Part shown: one piece after another, positions 26,609 to 35,053 of the stretch | Layout of the letters: each line of letters starts with the position of its first letter | Numbering within the stretch: position 1 is the stretch's first letter | Source of the DNA: an uncultured Collinsella sp. | GTDB taxonomy: Bacteria; Actinomycetota; Coriobacteriia; Coriobacteriales; Coriobacteriaceae | NCBI GenBank assembly: GCA_900768435.1 | Contig: CAAGCW010000026.1 | Span: forward strand, 62,001 to 126,000 | Reading direction: 5' to 3' | DNA: 64,000 bases | The notes under the pieces: generated by a model | Told to the model about the DNA's origin: nothing | The model's input: the letters and a program-made list of their open reading frames with translations, nothing else | Database searches by the model: none | Position numbers and translations under genes: made by a program

Positions 26609-27967
26609 ATGGCCTCATCCGCGCCGCGCGGCCTGCGCTCCGACCATGTCGTTACCGTCGGTATCGCCCTGTTCTCGATGCTCTTTGGCGCCGGTAACCT
26701 CATTATTCCGCCGCTGCTGGCGCTGCAGGCAGGTTCTGCCACGCCGGTCGCCATGCTCGGCTTTCTGATTGCTGCCATCGGCCTGCCCGTCATGGGCTTT
26801 ATCGCCGTGGCGCTTGCCGGAACGGCGCGCGAACTGGCCGGGCGCGTGCATCCTAGGTTTGGCGAGTTCTTCGTTGCGGCGGTCTACCTGGCTATCGGTC
26901 CGTGCCTGGCCATTCCGCGCACAAGCTCTACGGCGTTCGAAATGCTGGTGCCGCTGCTGCCCGAGGGTGTTTCGCTCGGCACGGCACGTCTGGTGTTTGC
27001 CATCGGGTTCTTCGTGGTCGCGTTTGTGCTCACGCTGCGCCCGGGCGTCATCACACGCGTGCTCGGCCGCATTACGGGCCCCGCGCTCATTGCACTCATC
27101 GTGCTGGTCGTAGGCGCTGCCGTGATCTCGCCGCTGGGTCCCGCCGCCGCGCCTCAGGCTCCCTACGATGCAGGCGCTGCCGTGCAGGGCTTTCTGACTG
27201 GCTATCAGACCATGGACCTGCTCGCGTCGCTCGCCTTTGGCATCATCATCGCCGAGACCATCCACGAGTTGGGTGTTACCGATGACAAGCGCGTGGCTTT
27301 CGAGATTTCGCGTTCCGGTGTGATCGCCGGCGTGCTCATGGCCATCATCTACTGCGGCTTGGGCCTTGCCGGTATGCAGCTCGGCACCGTGATGCCCGAC
27401 GCTACCAACGGCGCCGCCATCCTCGCTCGTTCGGCCTCCATGCACTTTGGGCTTGCCGGCACGGTCGTGGTCTTCGCCATCTTCTTCCTTGCCTGCATGA
27501 ACGTGTGCATTGGCCTTATCAGCTGCTGCTCGCGCTACTTCTGCGAGACGTATGTGGTCGAAGGGGGAGCAGAGGCTTCCGAGGAGGCCATGCGCCGCCC
27601 CTTTGCGGTTCTCGCCTTTGTGTTCGCGGCGTTTTCGTGCGTGCTCTCCAACGTGGGCCTCGACGTGATTCTTATGTTCTCGGTACCTATGCTCAACGCC
27701 TTGTATCCCGTCGCCATTGTGCTGGTACTGATGGGCTTGGTGCACGGCTTTTGCGACGCTCATCCGCAGGTGTGGGTCTGGGTCGGCGGCGTGGTCGCGG
27801 CGCAGAGTGTGATCACCTCGGTTCGCGACGCGTTCTTTGCGGGCACGTGGCTGCCGTTCGATGCGCTGCCGCTGGCGGATATCGGTGCCGCGTGGGCGCC
27901 GGTCGCCGTAGTTGCCTTTGTGATCGGCCTGCTCCATAGTCGTTTTGTTGCACATTCGAGGAGCTAA
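26609..27967 (+). CDS. brnQ: Branched-chain amino acid transport carrier BrnQ
   Basis: This 452-residue membrane protein is a branched-chain amino acid cation symporter of the BrnQ (LIV-II) family, importing Leu, Ile and Val. VGIALFSMLFGAGNLIIPP near the N-terminus is the family signature, followed by GFLIAAIGLPVMGFIAVALAG and PRTSSTAFEM. About twelve helices are visible. The frame is open far upstream into the previous gene, but the ATG at 26609 with GAAAGG upstream and family length decide the start. It stands between a terminator and the tRNA promoter, so it is a single gene. Confidence 0.9.
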   Translation: MASSAPRGLRSDHVVTVGIALFSMLFGAGNLIIPPLLALQAGSATPVAMLGFLIAAIGLPVMGFIAVALAGTARELAGRVHPRFGEFFVAAVYLAIGPCLAIPRTSSTAFEMLVPLLPEGVSLGTARLVFAIGFFVVAFVLTLRPGVITRVLGRITGPALIALIVLVVGAAVISPLGPAAAPQAPYDAGAAVQGFLTGYQTMDLLASLAFGIIIAETIHELGVTDDKRVAFEISRSGVIAGVLMAIIYCGLGLAGMQLGTVMPDATNGAAILARSASMHFGLAGTVVVFAIFFLACMNVCIGLISCCSRYFCETYVVEGGAEASEEAMRRPFAVLAFVFAAFSCVLSNVGLDVILMFSVPMLNALYPVAIVLVLMGLVHGFCDAHPQVWVWVGGVVAAQSVITSVRDAFFAGTWLPFDALPLADIGAAWAPVAVVAFVIGLLHSRFVAHSRS

Positions 27968-27978
27968 GGCATCAATGC

Positions 27979-28007
27979 TTGCACAGGCGGGGAGTCTCCC
28001 CTATAAT
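27979..28007 (+). promoter_or_regulatory. Promoter of tRNA-Pro/tRNA-Gly
   Basis: TTGCAC at 27979-27984 and TATAAT at 28002-28007 are separated by 17 bases, near-consensus for the housekeeping sigma factor. The first tRNA begins 51 bases later. Confidence 0.75.
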
Positions 28008-28058
28008 TTCCTTCGCTTTGGGACACGCAAGGTTTAGACCTTAGCTGCTCAACACCTT

Positions 28059-28135
28059 CGGGACGTGGCGCAGTTTGGTAGCGCGCCTGCTTTGGGAGCA
28101 GGATGTCGCAGGTTCAAATCCTGTCGTCCCGACCA
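28059..28135 (+). tRNA. tRNA-Pro (anticodon TGG)
   Basis: The 77-base sequence folds as a cloverleaf with acceptor CGGGACG/CGTCCCG, T-loop TTCAAAT, anticodon loop with TGG between CCTGC and GCAGG, and an encoded CCA end. Six bases separate it from tRNA-Gly. Confidence 0.96.
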
Positions 28136-28141
28136 TATCTT

Positions 28142-28215
28142 GCGGGCGTAGTTCAATGGTAGAACCCCAGCCTTCCAAGCTGATGACGCGGGTTCGATTC
28201 CCGTCGCCCGCTCCA
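28142..28215 (+). tRNA. tRNA-Gly (anticodon TCC)
   Basis: The 74-base sequence has acceptor GCGGGCG/CGCCCGC, T-loop TTCGATT, anticodon TCC within CTTCCAA, and an encoded CCA. It shares the promoter of tRNA-Pro. Confidence 0.96.
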
Positions 28216-28222
28216 GTAAAGC

Positions 28223-28262
28223 CGCAGGCCAGAGGCATTAAAGCTTCTGGCCTGCTTTTTTA
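28223..28262 (+). terminator. Terminator of the tRNA pair
   Basis: GCAGGCCAGA at 28224-28233 pairs with TCTGGCCTGC at 28246-28255, followed by six T. Confidence 0.85.
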
Positions 28263-28317
28263 TTCGCAACTTAGGAGGGGATGGGACTGAGGGGCGGGCA
28301 ATGCCGTTGCCTGTCGG

Positions 28318-28773
28318 CTAGTGGTGGGGTTGGTGGCGGAGCTTGTCGATGGTGGAGTCGATGCTGCGGCTGCGGGCTTCGGCTGCGGTTTGGCGCTTGC
28401 GGCGGTAATCGATCATGCCTTGGATGATGGGCTTGCCAAAGCTCACGACATCATCGTTGTAGATGGCGGTTCGGGCTGCGAGGAGGCAGTCGGTAAAGTC
28501 CATATGGGTCTTGCCAAAGAGTTTGACGGCAAGGGCGACAACGGTGGGCTCGTCGACCATGACGTCATCGATCAGCCTTTTCATGGCCGCAGCAATCTCA
28601 ACGCGTGGAACCTTATAGACGTCGCGCAGCGTGACCACGACGCGCGTGATGATCTCGGGGTAGACGCGAGCGGTGCGCGTGGCGATGACCTTGGCGGCGC
28701 GCGGCGACAGGACCTCGTCGTCGTCGAGCAGATAGCGCAGGATGACGGTCTCGTCGATGATGGTGCTACTCAT
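28318..28773 (-). CDS. PIN-domain toxin-like protein
   Basis: This 151-residue protein has the outline of a PIN-domain ribonuclease: TIIDETVILRYLLDDDE near the start with the first acidic residue, an EITR segment in the middle, and KTHMDFTDCLLAART where the D and the neighbouring acid complete the metal site. It would cleave RNA when not bound by its antitoxin. Its start overlaps the end of the antitoxin gene by eight bases, which is typical for such pairs. An AGAGGAAG site is upstream. Pairing of a PIN toxin with a RelB/DinJ-type antitoxin instead of a VapB type is less common but known. Confidence 0.75.
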   Translation of the reverse strand: MSSTIIDETVILRYLLDDDEVLSPRAAKVIATRTARVYPEIITRVVVTLRDVYKVPRVEIAAAMKRLIDDVMVDEPTVVALAVKLFGKTHMDFTDCLLAARTAIYNDDVVSFGKPIIQGMIDYRRKRQTAAEARSRSIDSTIDKLRHQPHH

Positions 28774-29089
28774 GGATATCTACTTCCTCTGGACCCAAAA
28801 TCGAATCGTCGCTTTCTGTAGCAAGGTATTCAATCCAGGCATTGCGCTCCTTGGAGCGGCGATTGGGGTCCCCATATGCTTTGAGCGATCCATAGGCGGC
28901 GGTGCCGTCCTTTGAGCGCACGGCGACCGGCTGAAAGGGGAGCTTGCGCATCAAAATGCTCTGCGCGACAAAAAGACGTACGGCCTCGGCGAGCGATGTG
29001 CCCATGGCGTCGTAGAGACGCTCAGCATGCTGCTTGTCTTCCTCGCGAATGCGCACCTGCAGGATGGCTCGTTTTTGAGTCGATGACAT
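28766..29089 (-). CDS. RelB/DinJ-type antitoxin
   Basis: This 107-residue protein starts with a ribbon-helix-helix domain: LQVRIREEDKQHAERLYDAMGTSLAEAVRLFVAQ, close to the DinJ/RelB pattern in which the strand gives DNA binding and the helices dimerise. The C-terminal half is charged and would wrap the toxin. It is the first gene of the pair, as usual, and should repress its own promoter. The ATG at 29089 is placed six bases after GGGAGG; a GTG at 29092 is a weaker choice. It is divergent from the formate hydrogenlyase genes. Confidence 0.8.
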   Translation of the reverse strand: MSSTQKRAILQVRIREEDKQHAERLYDAMGTSLAEAVRLFVAQSILMRKLPFQPVAVRSKDGTAAYGSLKAYGDPNRRSKERNAWIEYLATESDDSILGPEEVDIHE

Positions 29090-29259
29090 CACTGGCCTCC
29101 CTTAATGAGCGTGCAATATAGTCGGTCAAATGCGGCATGTGCCGATACTTGAGCATCTTATAACGATTACTTTATTTCACTCAAGTTGATAACCATTAAC
29201 ACGAATACAAGCGTAGTACATCCAAAACGAGAGCGCGTAAAAATCTCTGCAGCGTACGC

Positions 29260-29337
29260 GTGTAATACACTCGCCTTTATATCCTATTGAGAATAATCCT
29301 AACCAGCCTAAACTCCTGCAATACACCCGTAATGCAG
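29260..29337 (+). promoter_or_regulatory. Repeated palindromic sites upstream of the formate hydrogenlyase genes
   Basis: The 424-base gap 29093-29516 is AT-rich at first. It holds the perfect palindrome GTGTA-A-TACAC (29260-29270) and a near-palindrome CTGCAATAC...GTAATGCAG (29316-29337). Both share TGYAATACACYCG, 56 bases apart. This suggests binding sites for a regulator of the formate/hydrogen genes. No clear -35/-10 pair can be given. Confidence 0.45.
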
Positions 29338-29441
29338 GGCCTATGCTCAAGTTTACCCCCTGCAACTGCGTATATTTAACCTGTATACCGTTGGAGATAT
29401 TCTACAGAGTGCCTGTTTCGCCGCATGCTCTCGATACGCCG

Positions 29442-29492
29442 ATGCCGGACCACGGGCGGTCCGGGGCAACGTCGACAGGGTCTCTCCGGCAT
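29442..29492 (+). promoter_or_regulatory. Leader with two alternative hairpins
   Basis: CCGGACC (29445-29451) can pair with GGTCCGG (29458-29464), or ATGCCGGA (29442-29449) with TCCGGCAT (29485-29492). The two pairings exclude each other. The second ends eight bases before the ribosome binding site of the next gene. Found by hand; it may be a regulatory switch or chance in GC-rich DNA. Confidence 0.35.
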
Positions 29493-29516
29493 GGGATTCA
29501 GGAGGGAGTGAACAAC

Positions 29517-30035
29517 ATGGGCAATAAACGAGTCGTAGCCGATTCATCGCGCTGCATTGGGTGCCAAACCTGCATGGCAGCGTGTATCGAGGCACACGAC
29601 ATCCCCGGCAACATTGCCGCGCCGCGTCTGCGCGTGACGCGTACGTACGAGATCTCCGCACCGGTGGCTTGCCATCACTGCGAGGATGCCCCGTGCGCTA
29701 AGGCCTGCCCCACGGGCGCCTTGTTCTTTGATCCAAAGAACCATCGCATCGGCGTCAACGAGGACAACTGCATCGGCTGCAAGAGCTGCGTCATGGCCTG
29801 CCCCTTTGGCGCCGTGAGCGTGGCGACCACGCAGGTCCCCGTCTTGATGGGCGACGTGCGCGTGGGTTCGCAGACTAAGAGCTTCGTGCTCAAGTGCGAC
29901 CTGTGCGTGGACCGTCCCGGCGGTCCGGCGTGTGCCGAGGCGTGCCCGACCAAGGGCCTCACCTTGGTAGACGAGGAGCGCCTGGCGGAGCTGACTGCCG
30001 AGCGTGCCCGCGCCACCATCGAAAACGAGGCGTAG
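29517..30035 (+). CDS. 4Fe-4S ferredoxin-type subunit (HydN/HycB-like) beside fdhF
   Basis: This 172-residue cytoplasmic protein carries four [4Fe-4S] sets: CIGCQTCMAACIEAH near residue 13, CHHCEDAPCAKACPTGA, CIGCKSCVMACPFGA and CDLCVDRPGGPACAEACP. This is the HydN/HycB/HyfA arrangement, which passes electrons from formate dehydrogenase H to the hydrogenase. A second, similar subunit is encoded at 32413 and belongs to the Hyf operon; this one is directly upstream of fdhF and is the more likely permanent partner or a HydN-like maturation/electron factor. The start is chosen at 29517 because AGGAGGGAG precedes it; the longer open frame upstream runs through the leader. Confidence 0.88.
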   Translation: MGNKRVVADSSRCIGCQTCMAACIEAHDIPGNIAAPRLRVTRTYEISAPVACHHCEDAPCAKACPTGALFFDPKNHRIGVNEDNCIGCKSCVMACPFGAVSVATTQVPVLMGDVRVGSQTKSFVLKCDLCVDRPGGPACAEACPTKGLTLVDEERLAELTAERARATIENEA

Positions 30036-30111
30036 GCGGGCGGCCATACAGGCCCAACGATTGTCAAATACGTACCGAGTAATCGGTAGCAGAGAAAGGA
30101 AGGAGGGTGTC

Positions 30112-32334
30112 ATGGAGAAGCATAAAGTGATCTGCCCGTACTGCGGTGCCGGTTGCCAGTTTAACCTCTTGGTCCAAAACGGCCAGGTCGTGGGTACCGA
30201 ACCGCTCAACGGCATCACCAATCAGGGCGAGCTGTGCCTTAAGGGCATGAGCGGCTACGACTTCATCAACGACACCAAGATCTTGACTCCTCGCGTACTG
30301 CACCCGATGATCCGCCGCACCAAGGGCGCGGATCTTGAGCGCGTAAGCTGGGACGAGGCACTGGATTTCACCGCATCTAAGATGCAGGCCATAATTGACG
30401 AATATGGTCCTAACGCTGTCATGACCACCGGCTCTTCGCGAGGCGGCGGCAATGAGGCGAACTACGTCATGCAGAAGTTTACGCGTGCGTGCATCGGCAC
30501 CCACAGCGTAGACAACTGCGCCCGTACTTGACACGGCCCTACTGTCCTCGGTCTGATGGACACGGTTGGTTCAGGTTGCATGTCATGCTCCATCCCCGGT
30601 ATGGAGGATGCGGGCTGCATTTTCCTCTTCGGCTATAACCCTGCCGATTCGCACCCCATCGTCGCAAGGCGTATCGTGCGAGCCAAAGAAAAGGGTTGCA
30701 AGATCATCGTCGCCGACCCGCGCCATATCGAAACCGCGCGTATCGCCGATCTCTACCTTCCGATCAAGAACGGTTGCAATGTTGCGTTCCTCAACGCCTT
30801 TGCCAACTGTCTGGTCAACGATGGCCTCTACGACAAGGAATTCGTCGCCGAGCACACGAACGGCTTTGACGAGTGGTGGGAGACCATCAAGAACTACACT
30901 CCCGAATCCGTACAGGACATCACGGGTGTCGATCCCGCGCTGATCCACCAAGCTGCCGAGATGTACGCCACGGCGAAGCCTTCTGCCATCATTGGCTGGG
31001 GCATGGGCGTATGCCAGCAGAAGCAGAACCTGAAGACGGTGCACACCATCGCCTCCATCGCCTGCGTTGCCGGCCAGATCGGCAAACCCAATTCCGGCCT
31101 CGCGCCCGTGCGCGGTCAGAATAACGTCCAGGGCTCCTGCGATATGGGCATGCTGCCCAACCTGTACCCTGGCTACCAGAAGGTCACCGACCCGGCTGTG
31201 CGTGCCAAGTTTGCCAAGGCTTGGGGCGTGCCCGAGGAAAAGCTCCCGCTCGAGGAGGGCTATAAGCTCACCGACCTGGGCCACCTGGTCGACGAGGGCA
31301 AGGTGCACTGCTTCTACAACTACGGCGAGGACCCGGTACAGACCGAGCCCGATTCGGCCGGTATGCGCAAGACGCTCTCCGAGCTGGATCTGTTCATTTG
31401 CCAGGACATCTTTATGACGCAGACGACCATGCTCGCCGACGTCATCCTGCCTGCCACCTCTTGGGGCGAGCACGAGGGTGTCTTTACCGCATCCGACCGT
31501 AGCTTCCAGCACTTTGACGCGGCCGTTCCGCCCAAGGGCGAGTGCCGTCACGACTGGGAGATCTTCGCGGACCTGTCCACGCGTATGGGATACCCCATGC
31601 ACTACGACAACACCGAGCAGATCTGGAACGAGTGCATTAGCCTGTGCCCCAACTTTGTGGGCGCGACCTACGAGAAGATGGCCCCCGAGGGCGGTTACGC
31701 CCAGTGGCCGGTCAAGAGCACCGATGTGAACGACCACGGCACGGCCGACATGTTCGCTGGTGGCAAGTTCACCACCAAGGACGGCCGCGCCAACCTGATG
31801 GCGCACGACTGGGAGGCGCCCTCCGAGCTTCCCGACGATGAGTACCCACTCATCCTGTGCACCGTCCGCGAGGTCGGCCACTACAGCTGCCGCTCGATGA
31901 CCGGCAACTGCAAGACGCTGGCGCTGCTTGCCGACGAGCCCGGCTTTGTCCGCATGAATCCCGCGGACGCCCAGGCGCGCGGCATCAAGAACGGCGACAT
32001 CGTCTCGATTCACAGCCGCCGCGGCCAGGTATACAGCCGCGCCGACGTGAGCGACCGTATCAACAAGGGCACGGTCTATATGACCTACCAGTGGTGGATC
32101 GGCAAGTGCAACGAGCTGACCATGCACAAGGTCGACCCGGTCTCGCATACGCCCGAGGACAAGTTCTCCGCCTGCCAGGTCGACGCCATTGCCGACCAGG
32201 TCTGGGCCGAGGGCGAAGTCGAGCGTCAGTACACCGAGCTCAAGCAGGCTCTGGTCGACGCCGCCGCTCCCCAGGACGTTGAGCCCGGTGCCGCCAAGTT
32301 CGACGACGAGACGCACGTGAATCAAATCGTGTAG
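30112..32334 (+). CDS. fdhF: Formate dehydrogenase H, selenoprotein (UGA = Sec140)
   Basis: FdhF oxidises formate to CO2 at a bis-MGD molybdenum (or tungsten) site and hands electrons to the ferredoxin-like subunits. The in-frame TGA at 30529-30531 is codon 140, exactly the selenocysteine position of E. coli FdhH, within NCART-U-HGPTVLGLMD including the catalytic His141. The Fe-S cysteines C8, C11, C15 and C42 and the electron-path Lys44 (LCLKG) also fall on the E. coli numbers. Reading through gives 740 residues against 715 in E. coli; the extra is a C-terminal tail of about 30. The ATG at 30112 has AAGGAGGG upstream. There is no Tat signal, so it is cytoplasmic. A terminator-like hairpin separates it from hyfA. 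Confidence 0.96.
30529..30576 (+). promoter_or_regulatory. SECIS element of fdhF
   Basis: TGTCC at 30542-30546 pairs with GGACA at 30557-30561 around a loop containing GGTCT, the SelB-binding loop motif also present in E. coli fdhF. The loop lies some 20 bases after the UGA, the normal bacterial distance. Confidence 0.8.
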
Positions 32335-32355
32335 TCCCGTTCTCGTTGGCTTTTT

Positions 32356-32397
32356 GGGCCGGGCGTCCCGTACGTTCGGGAGCCCGGCCCGTTATTT
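32356..32397 (+). terminator. Terminator-like hairpin between fdhF and hyfA
   Basis: GGGCCGGGC and TCCCG pair with CGGGA and GCCCGGCCC around TACGTT, followed by GTTATTTT. Readthrough may keep both parts in one regulon. Confidence 0.7.
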
Positions 32398-32412
32398 TGA
32401 AAGGAAGTGGGG

Positions 32413-33030
32413 ATGAACCGCTTCATCGACATCAACCCGGAGAGGTGCATCGGCTGCGGAACATGCCAGTCCGCCTGTGCCGACGCCCACCGGATGCAGG
32501 GTCTTCAGGATTCGCCGCGCCTGGCGCTCGTGAAGACCGGCGGCATTTCGGCCGCCCTTGCCTGCCACCATTGCGAGGGTGCCCCCTGCGCCGAGGTATG
32601 CCCGGTGAATGCCATCGAGCACGATGGCGACCGCATCCACGTCAAGGAGCAGGAGTGCATCGGGTGCAGGCTGTGCGCCATCGCGTGCCCCTTCGGTGCC
32701 ATCCATCCCGATGGCACGTCTATTGCCGGCGTCGCAGGCATGTGCGACCCGACGCCTAGCTACCCTAAGTCCCTGAGCAGCCTGCTTACGTGGGCGCCTG
32801 GCCAGTACACCTGCGCCGTCAAGTGCGACCTGTGCGCCTTCGACCCGGAAGGCCCGCATTGCGTTGCGGCGTGTCCCACCAAGGCGCTGACCGTCATGGG
32901 AGGCGCGGCCGATCGCGCACTCGACGAGGCCAAACGTCTCCGCTCCATCGAGAATGGCCCCACCGTCGACGTCGCGGCTGTGGCCCAGGGCCTGTCCGAG
33001 AAAGCAGAAGGGAGCGTAAACAATGGATAG
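32413..33030 (+). CDS. hyfA: Hydrogenase-4 electron transfer subunit HyfA-like
   Basis: This 205-residue protein, the same length as E. coli HyfA, carries four [4Fe-4S] motifs: CIGCGTCQSACADAH, CHHCEGAPCAEVCPVNA, CIGCRLCAIACPFGA and CDLCAFDPEGPHCVAACP. It links FdhF to the small subunit of the hydrogenase on the cytoplasmic side. The order from here to 43544 copies the E. coli hyfABCDEFGHIJ operon. The ATG at 32413 follows AAGGAAG; its end overlaps hyfB by eight bases, so translation is coupled. It is a paralogue of the 29517 protein. Confidence 0.9.
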   Translation: MNRFIDINPERCIGCGTCQSACADAHRMQGLQDSPRLALVKTGGISAALACHHCEGAPCAEVCPVNAIEHDGDRIHVKEQECIGCRLCAIACPFGAIHPDGTSIAGVAGMCDPTPSYPKSLSSLLTWAPGQYTCAVKCDLCAFDPEGPHCVAACPTKALTVMGGAADRALDEAKRLRSIENGPTVDVAAVAQGLSEKAEGSVNNG

Positions 33031-35041
33031 CATGACGCTGTTTATCGCATCGCTTGCCGTCTCGTGCATCGGTGCGCTCGTCTCGGTTCTGCTGATCAAG
33101 GCCGATAACGCCGCCAAGACCGCTGGCTGTCTCATCGGCGCCGCCGCCGCGGTGCTTTCGTTTGTGGCCGGTATCCAGGCCGTGCTGGGCGATGTCACGT
33201 CGGTCGACACCATCGTGTTCTTCCCGTTTGCCCATTTCCAGCTGCTGCTCAATCAGCTGTCCGGCCTGTTCGTGGCGCTCATCTCGGTGCTCGCGTTTGC
33301 CGGTTCGATCTACGGTCTCAACTACTTTGATGAGTACCCGGGCAAAAAGGGCCGCGCCGGCTTCTTCTTTAACACCTTTGTGGCGTCCATGATGCTCGTC
33401 ATCACCGCCGACAACGTGTTTTGGTTCCTGGTCGCCTTTGAGCTCATGTCGCTGACCTCGTACTTCCTGGTCGTGATCGAGGAGAACGAGAACTCCATCC
33501 ACGGTGGTTGGCTCTACTTTGTGATCGCTCACGTGGGCTTTGTGCTCATCATGGCGAGCTTCCTCACCATGACCAACTTCGCCGGTGGCTCGTTTGCCTT
33601 TGCGGATTTCCGCGCCACGCAGTTTAGCCCCGCGGTCGCATCCGTGTGCTTCGTGCTCGCCTTCTTTGGCTTTGGCGCCAAGGCCGGTATCATTCCGCTG
33701 CACGGCTGGCTGCCTAAGGCACATCCCGAGGCGCCGTCCAACGTGAGTGCCCTCATGTCCGGCGGCATGATCAAGATCGGTATCTTCGGCATCCTCAAGG
33801 TTGGTCTCGACCTGCTCTCCGCTTCGGGCGTTCAGGTCTGGTGGGGCCTTATGGTCATGGTCTTCGGTGCGATCTCGTCGGTCCTCGGCGTGGCCTTCGC
33901 CCTGCAGGAGCATGACATCAAGCGCCTGCTGGCCTATCACTCCGTCGAGAACATCGGCATCATTCTGCTCGGCGTCGGCGCCTCCATGGCCGCCATGGCG
34001 CTCAACTCTGTCGGCATCGCCGTCCTGGCTCTGATGGCCGCCCTCTACCACACGTTTAACCACGCGATGTTTAAGGGCGAGCTGTTCTTGGGCGCCGGTG
34101 CGCTGCTGTACTCCACGGGTACGCGCAATATGGAGAAGATGGGCGGCTTGTTCCGTCGTATGCCGGCAACGGCCATCTGCTTCCTCGTTGGCGCGCTTGC
34201 CATCTCGGCCATCCCGCCCTTCAACGGCTTTGTGTCCGAGTGGTTCACCTACCAGTCGCTGTTTAACGCCGCCATGCAGGGCGACAAGGCCGTCATGATC
34301 GTGGCCGTGTTCGCTGCCGTCGCGCTTGCCATTACCGGCGCGCTGGCTGTCACGTGCTTCGTCAAGGCCTATGGCGTTTCCTTTGCCTCCGCGCCCCGCT
34401 CCGAGGCCGCGGCCAATGCCAAGGAGGTTCCCGCCCCCATGGTGTTTGCTCAGGGCCTGCTCGCGGCCATCTGCGTCGTGCTGGGCATTGGCGCTCCCGT
34501 GATCGCGCCCGTGCTGGTCAATGTCGCCGCGTCCGTGCTGCATCCGTACGGTGGCGTGTTTGCCGCCGAGGGCATGGAGCTCATGAACCAGTACTCCGGC
34601 GCTGCTACCTCCACGCCCGCGATCGCCATTGCGCTCGTGGTGCTCGTCGGCCTTGCCTGCGGTTATCGCAAGCTCAAGACCGTCGGCAAGGTGCAGAAGT
34701 CCCAGCCGTGGGCATGCGGCTATGCTCCCAACGAGCATATGCCCGTCGTGGCCACGACCTTTGCCTCCGAGGTGTCCTGGTTTATGCAGCCGCTCTACAC
34801 GCTGCGCGACCGCTGCACGGCCGTCTGCTGGTCCATCGCGCACTTCTTCCAGAAGCTCACCGGTGTGGCCGAGGCTGTGGAGCCCGTACCCGACAAGGTT
34901 CTCGTCGATGCCCCGCATAAGGGTGTCGAGAAGCTCGCCGACCTCGCGACTAAGCTCGAGGGCGGCAACTACAGCATCTATATCTGCTACATCGTCGCGG
35001 CACTCGTGGTGTTCCTCGTGCTCGCCGTGCAAATGGGTTAA
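33023..35041 (+). CDS. hyfB: Hydrogenase-4 membrane subunit HyfB-like (antiporter-type)
   Basis: This 672-residue polytopic membrane protein matches the length of E. coli HyfB and belongs to the NuoL/M/N-MrpD antiporter family, so it may pump ions as electrons flow. FELMSLTSYFLVVIEEN (with the key glutamate of helix 5), GFGAKAGIIPLHGWLPKAHPEAPSNVSALMSGGMIK and HDIKRLLAYHSVENIGII are typical. It has about 16 helices. It starts inside the end of hyfA. In Hyf it sits with HyfC, D, E and F in the membrane arm. Confidence 0.92.
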   Translation: MDSMTLFIASLAVSCIGALVSVLLIKADNAAKTAGCLIGAAAAVLSFVAGIQAVLGDVTSVDTIVFFPFAHFQLLLNQLSGLFVALISVLAFAGSIYGLNYFDEYPGKKGRAGFFFNTFVASMMLVITADNVFWFLVAFELMSLTSYFLVVIEENENSIHGGWLYFVIAHVGFVLIMASFLTMTNFAGGSFAFADFRATQFSPAVASVCFVLAFFGFGAKAGIIPLHGWLPKAHPEAPSNVSALMSGGMIKIGIFGILKVGLDLLSASGVQVWWGLMVMVFGAISSVLGVAFALQEHDIKRLLAYHSVENIGIILLGVGASMAAMALNSVGIAVLALMAALYHTFNHAMFKGELFLGAGALLYSTGTRNMEKMGGLFRRMPATAICFLVGALAISAIPPFNGFVSEWFTYQSLFNAAMQGDKAVMIVAVFAAVALAITGALAVTCFVKAYGVSFASAPRSEAAANAKEVPAPMVFAQGLLAAICVVLGIGAPVIAPVLVNVAASVLHPYGGVFAAEGMELMNQYSGAATSTPAIAIALVVLVGLACGYRKLKTVGKVQKSQPWACGYAPNEHMPVVATTFASEVSWFMQPLYTLRDRCTAVCWSIAHFFQKLTGVAEAVEPVPDKVLVDAPHKGVEKLADLATKLEGGNYSIYICYIVAALVVFLVLAVQMG

Positions 35042-35053
35042 GGAGGGGAGAGC

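Noticed and set aside
30529..30531. fdhF read as a broken gene or as two genes split by TGA
   Set aside because: The TGA is at codon 140, the known selenocysteine position, is followed by a SECIS-like hairpin, and selA, selB, selD and tRNA-Sec are present.
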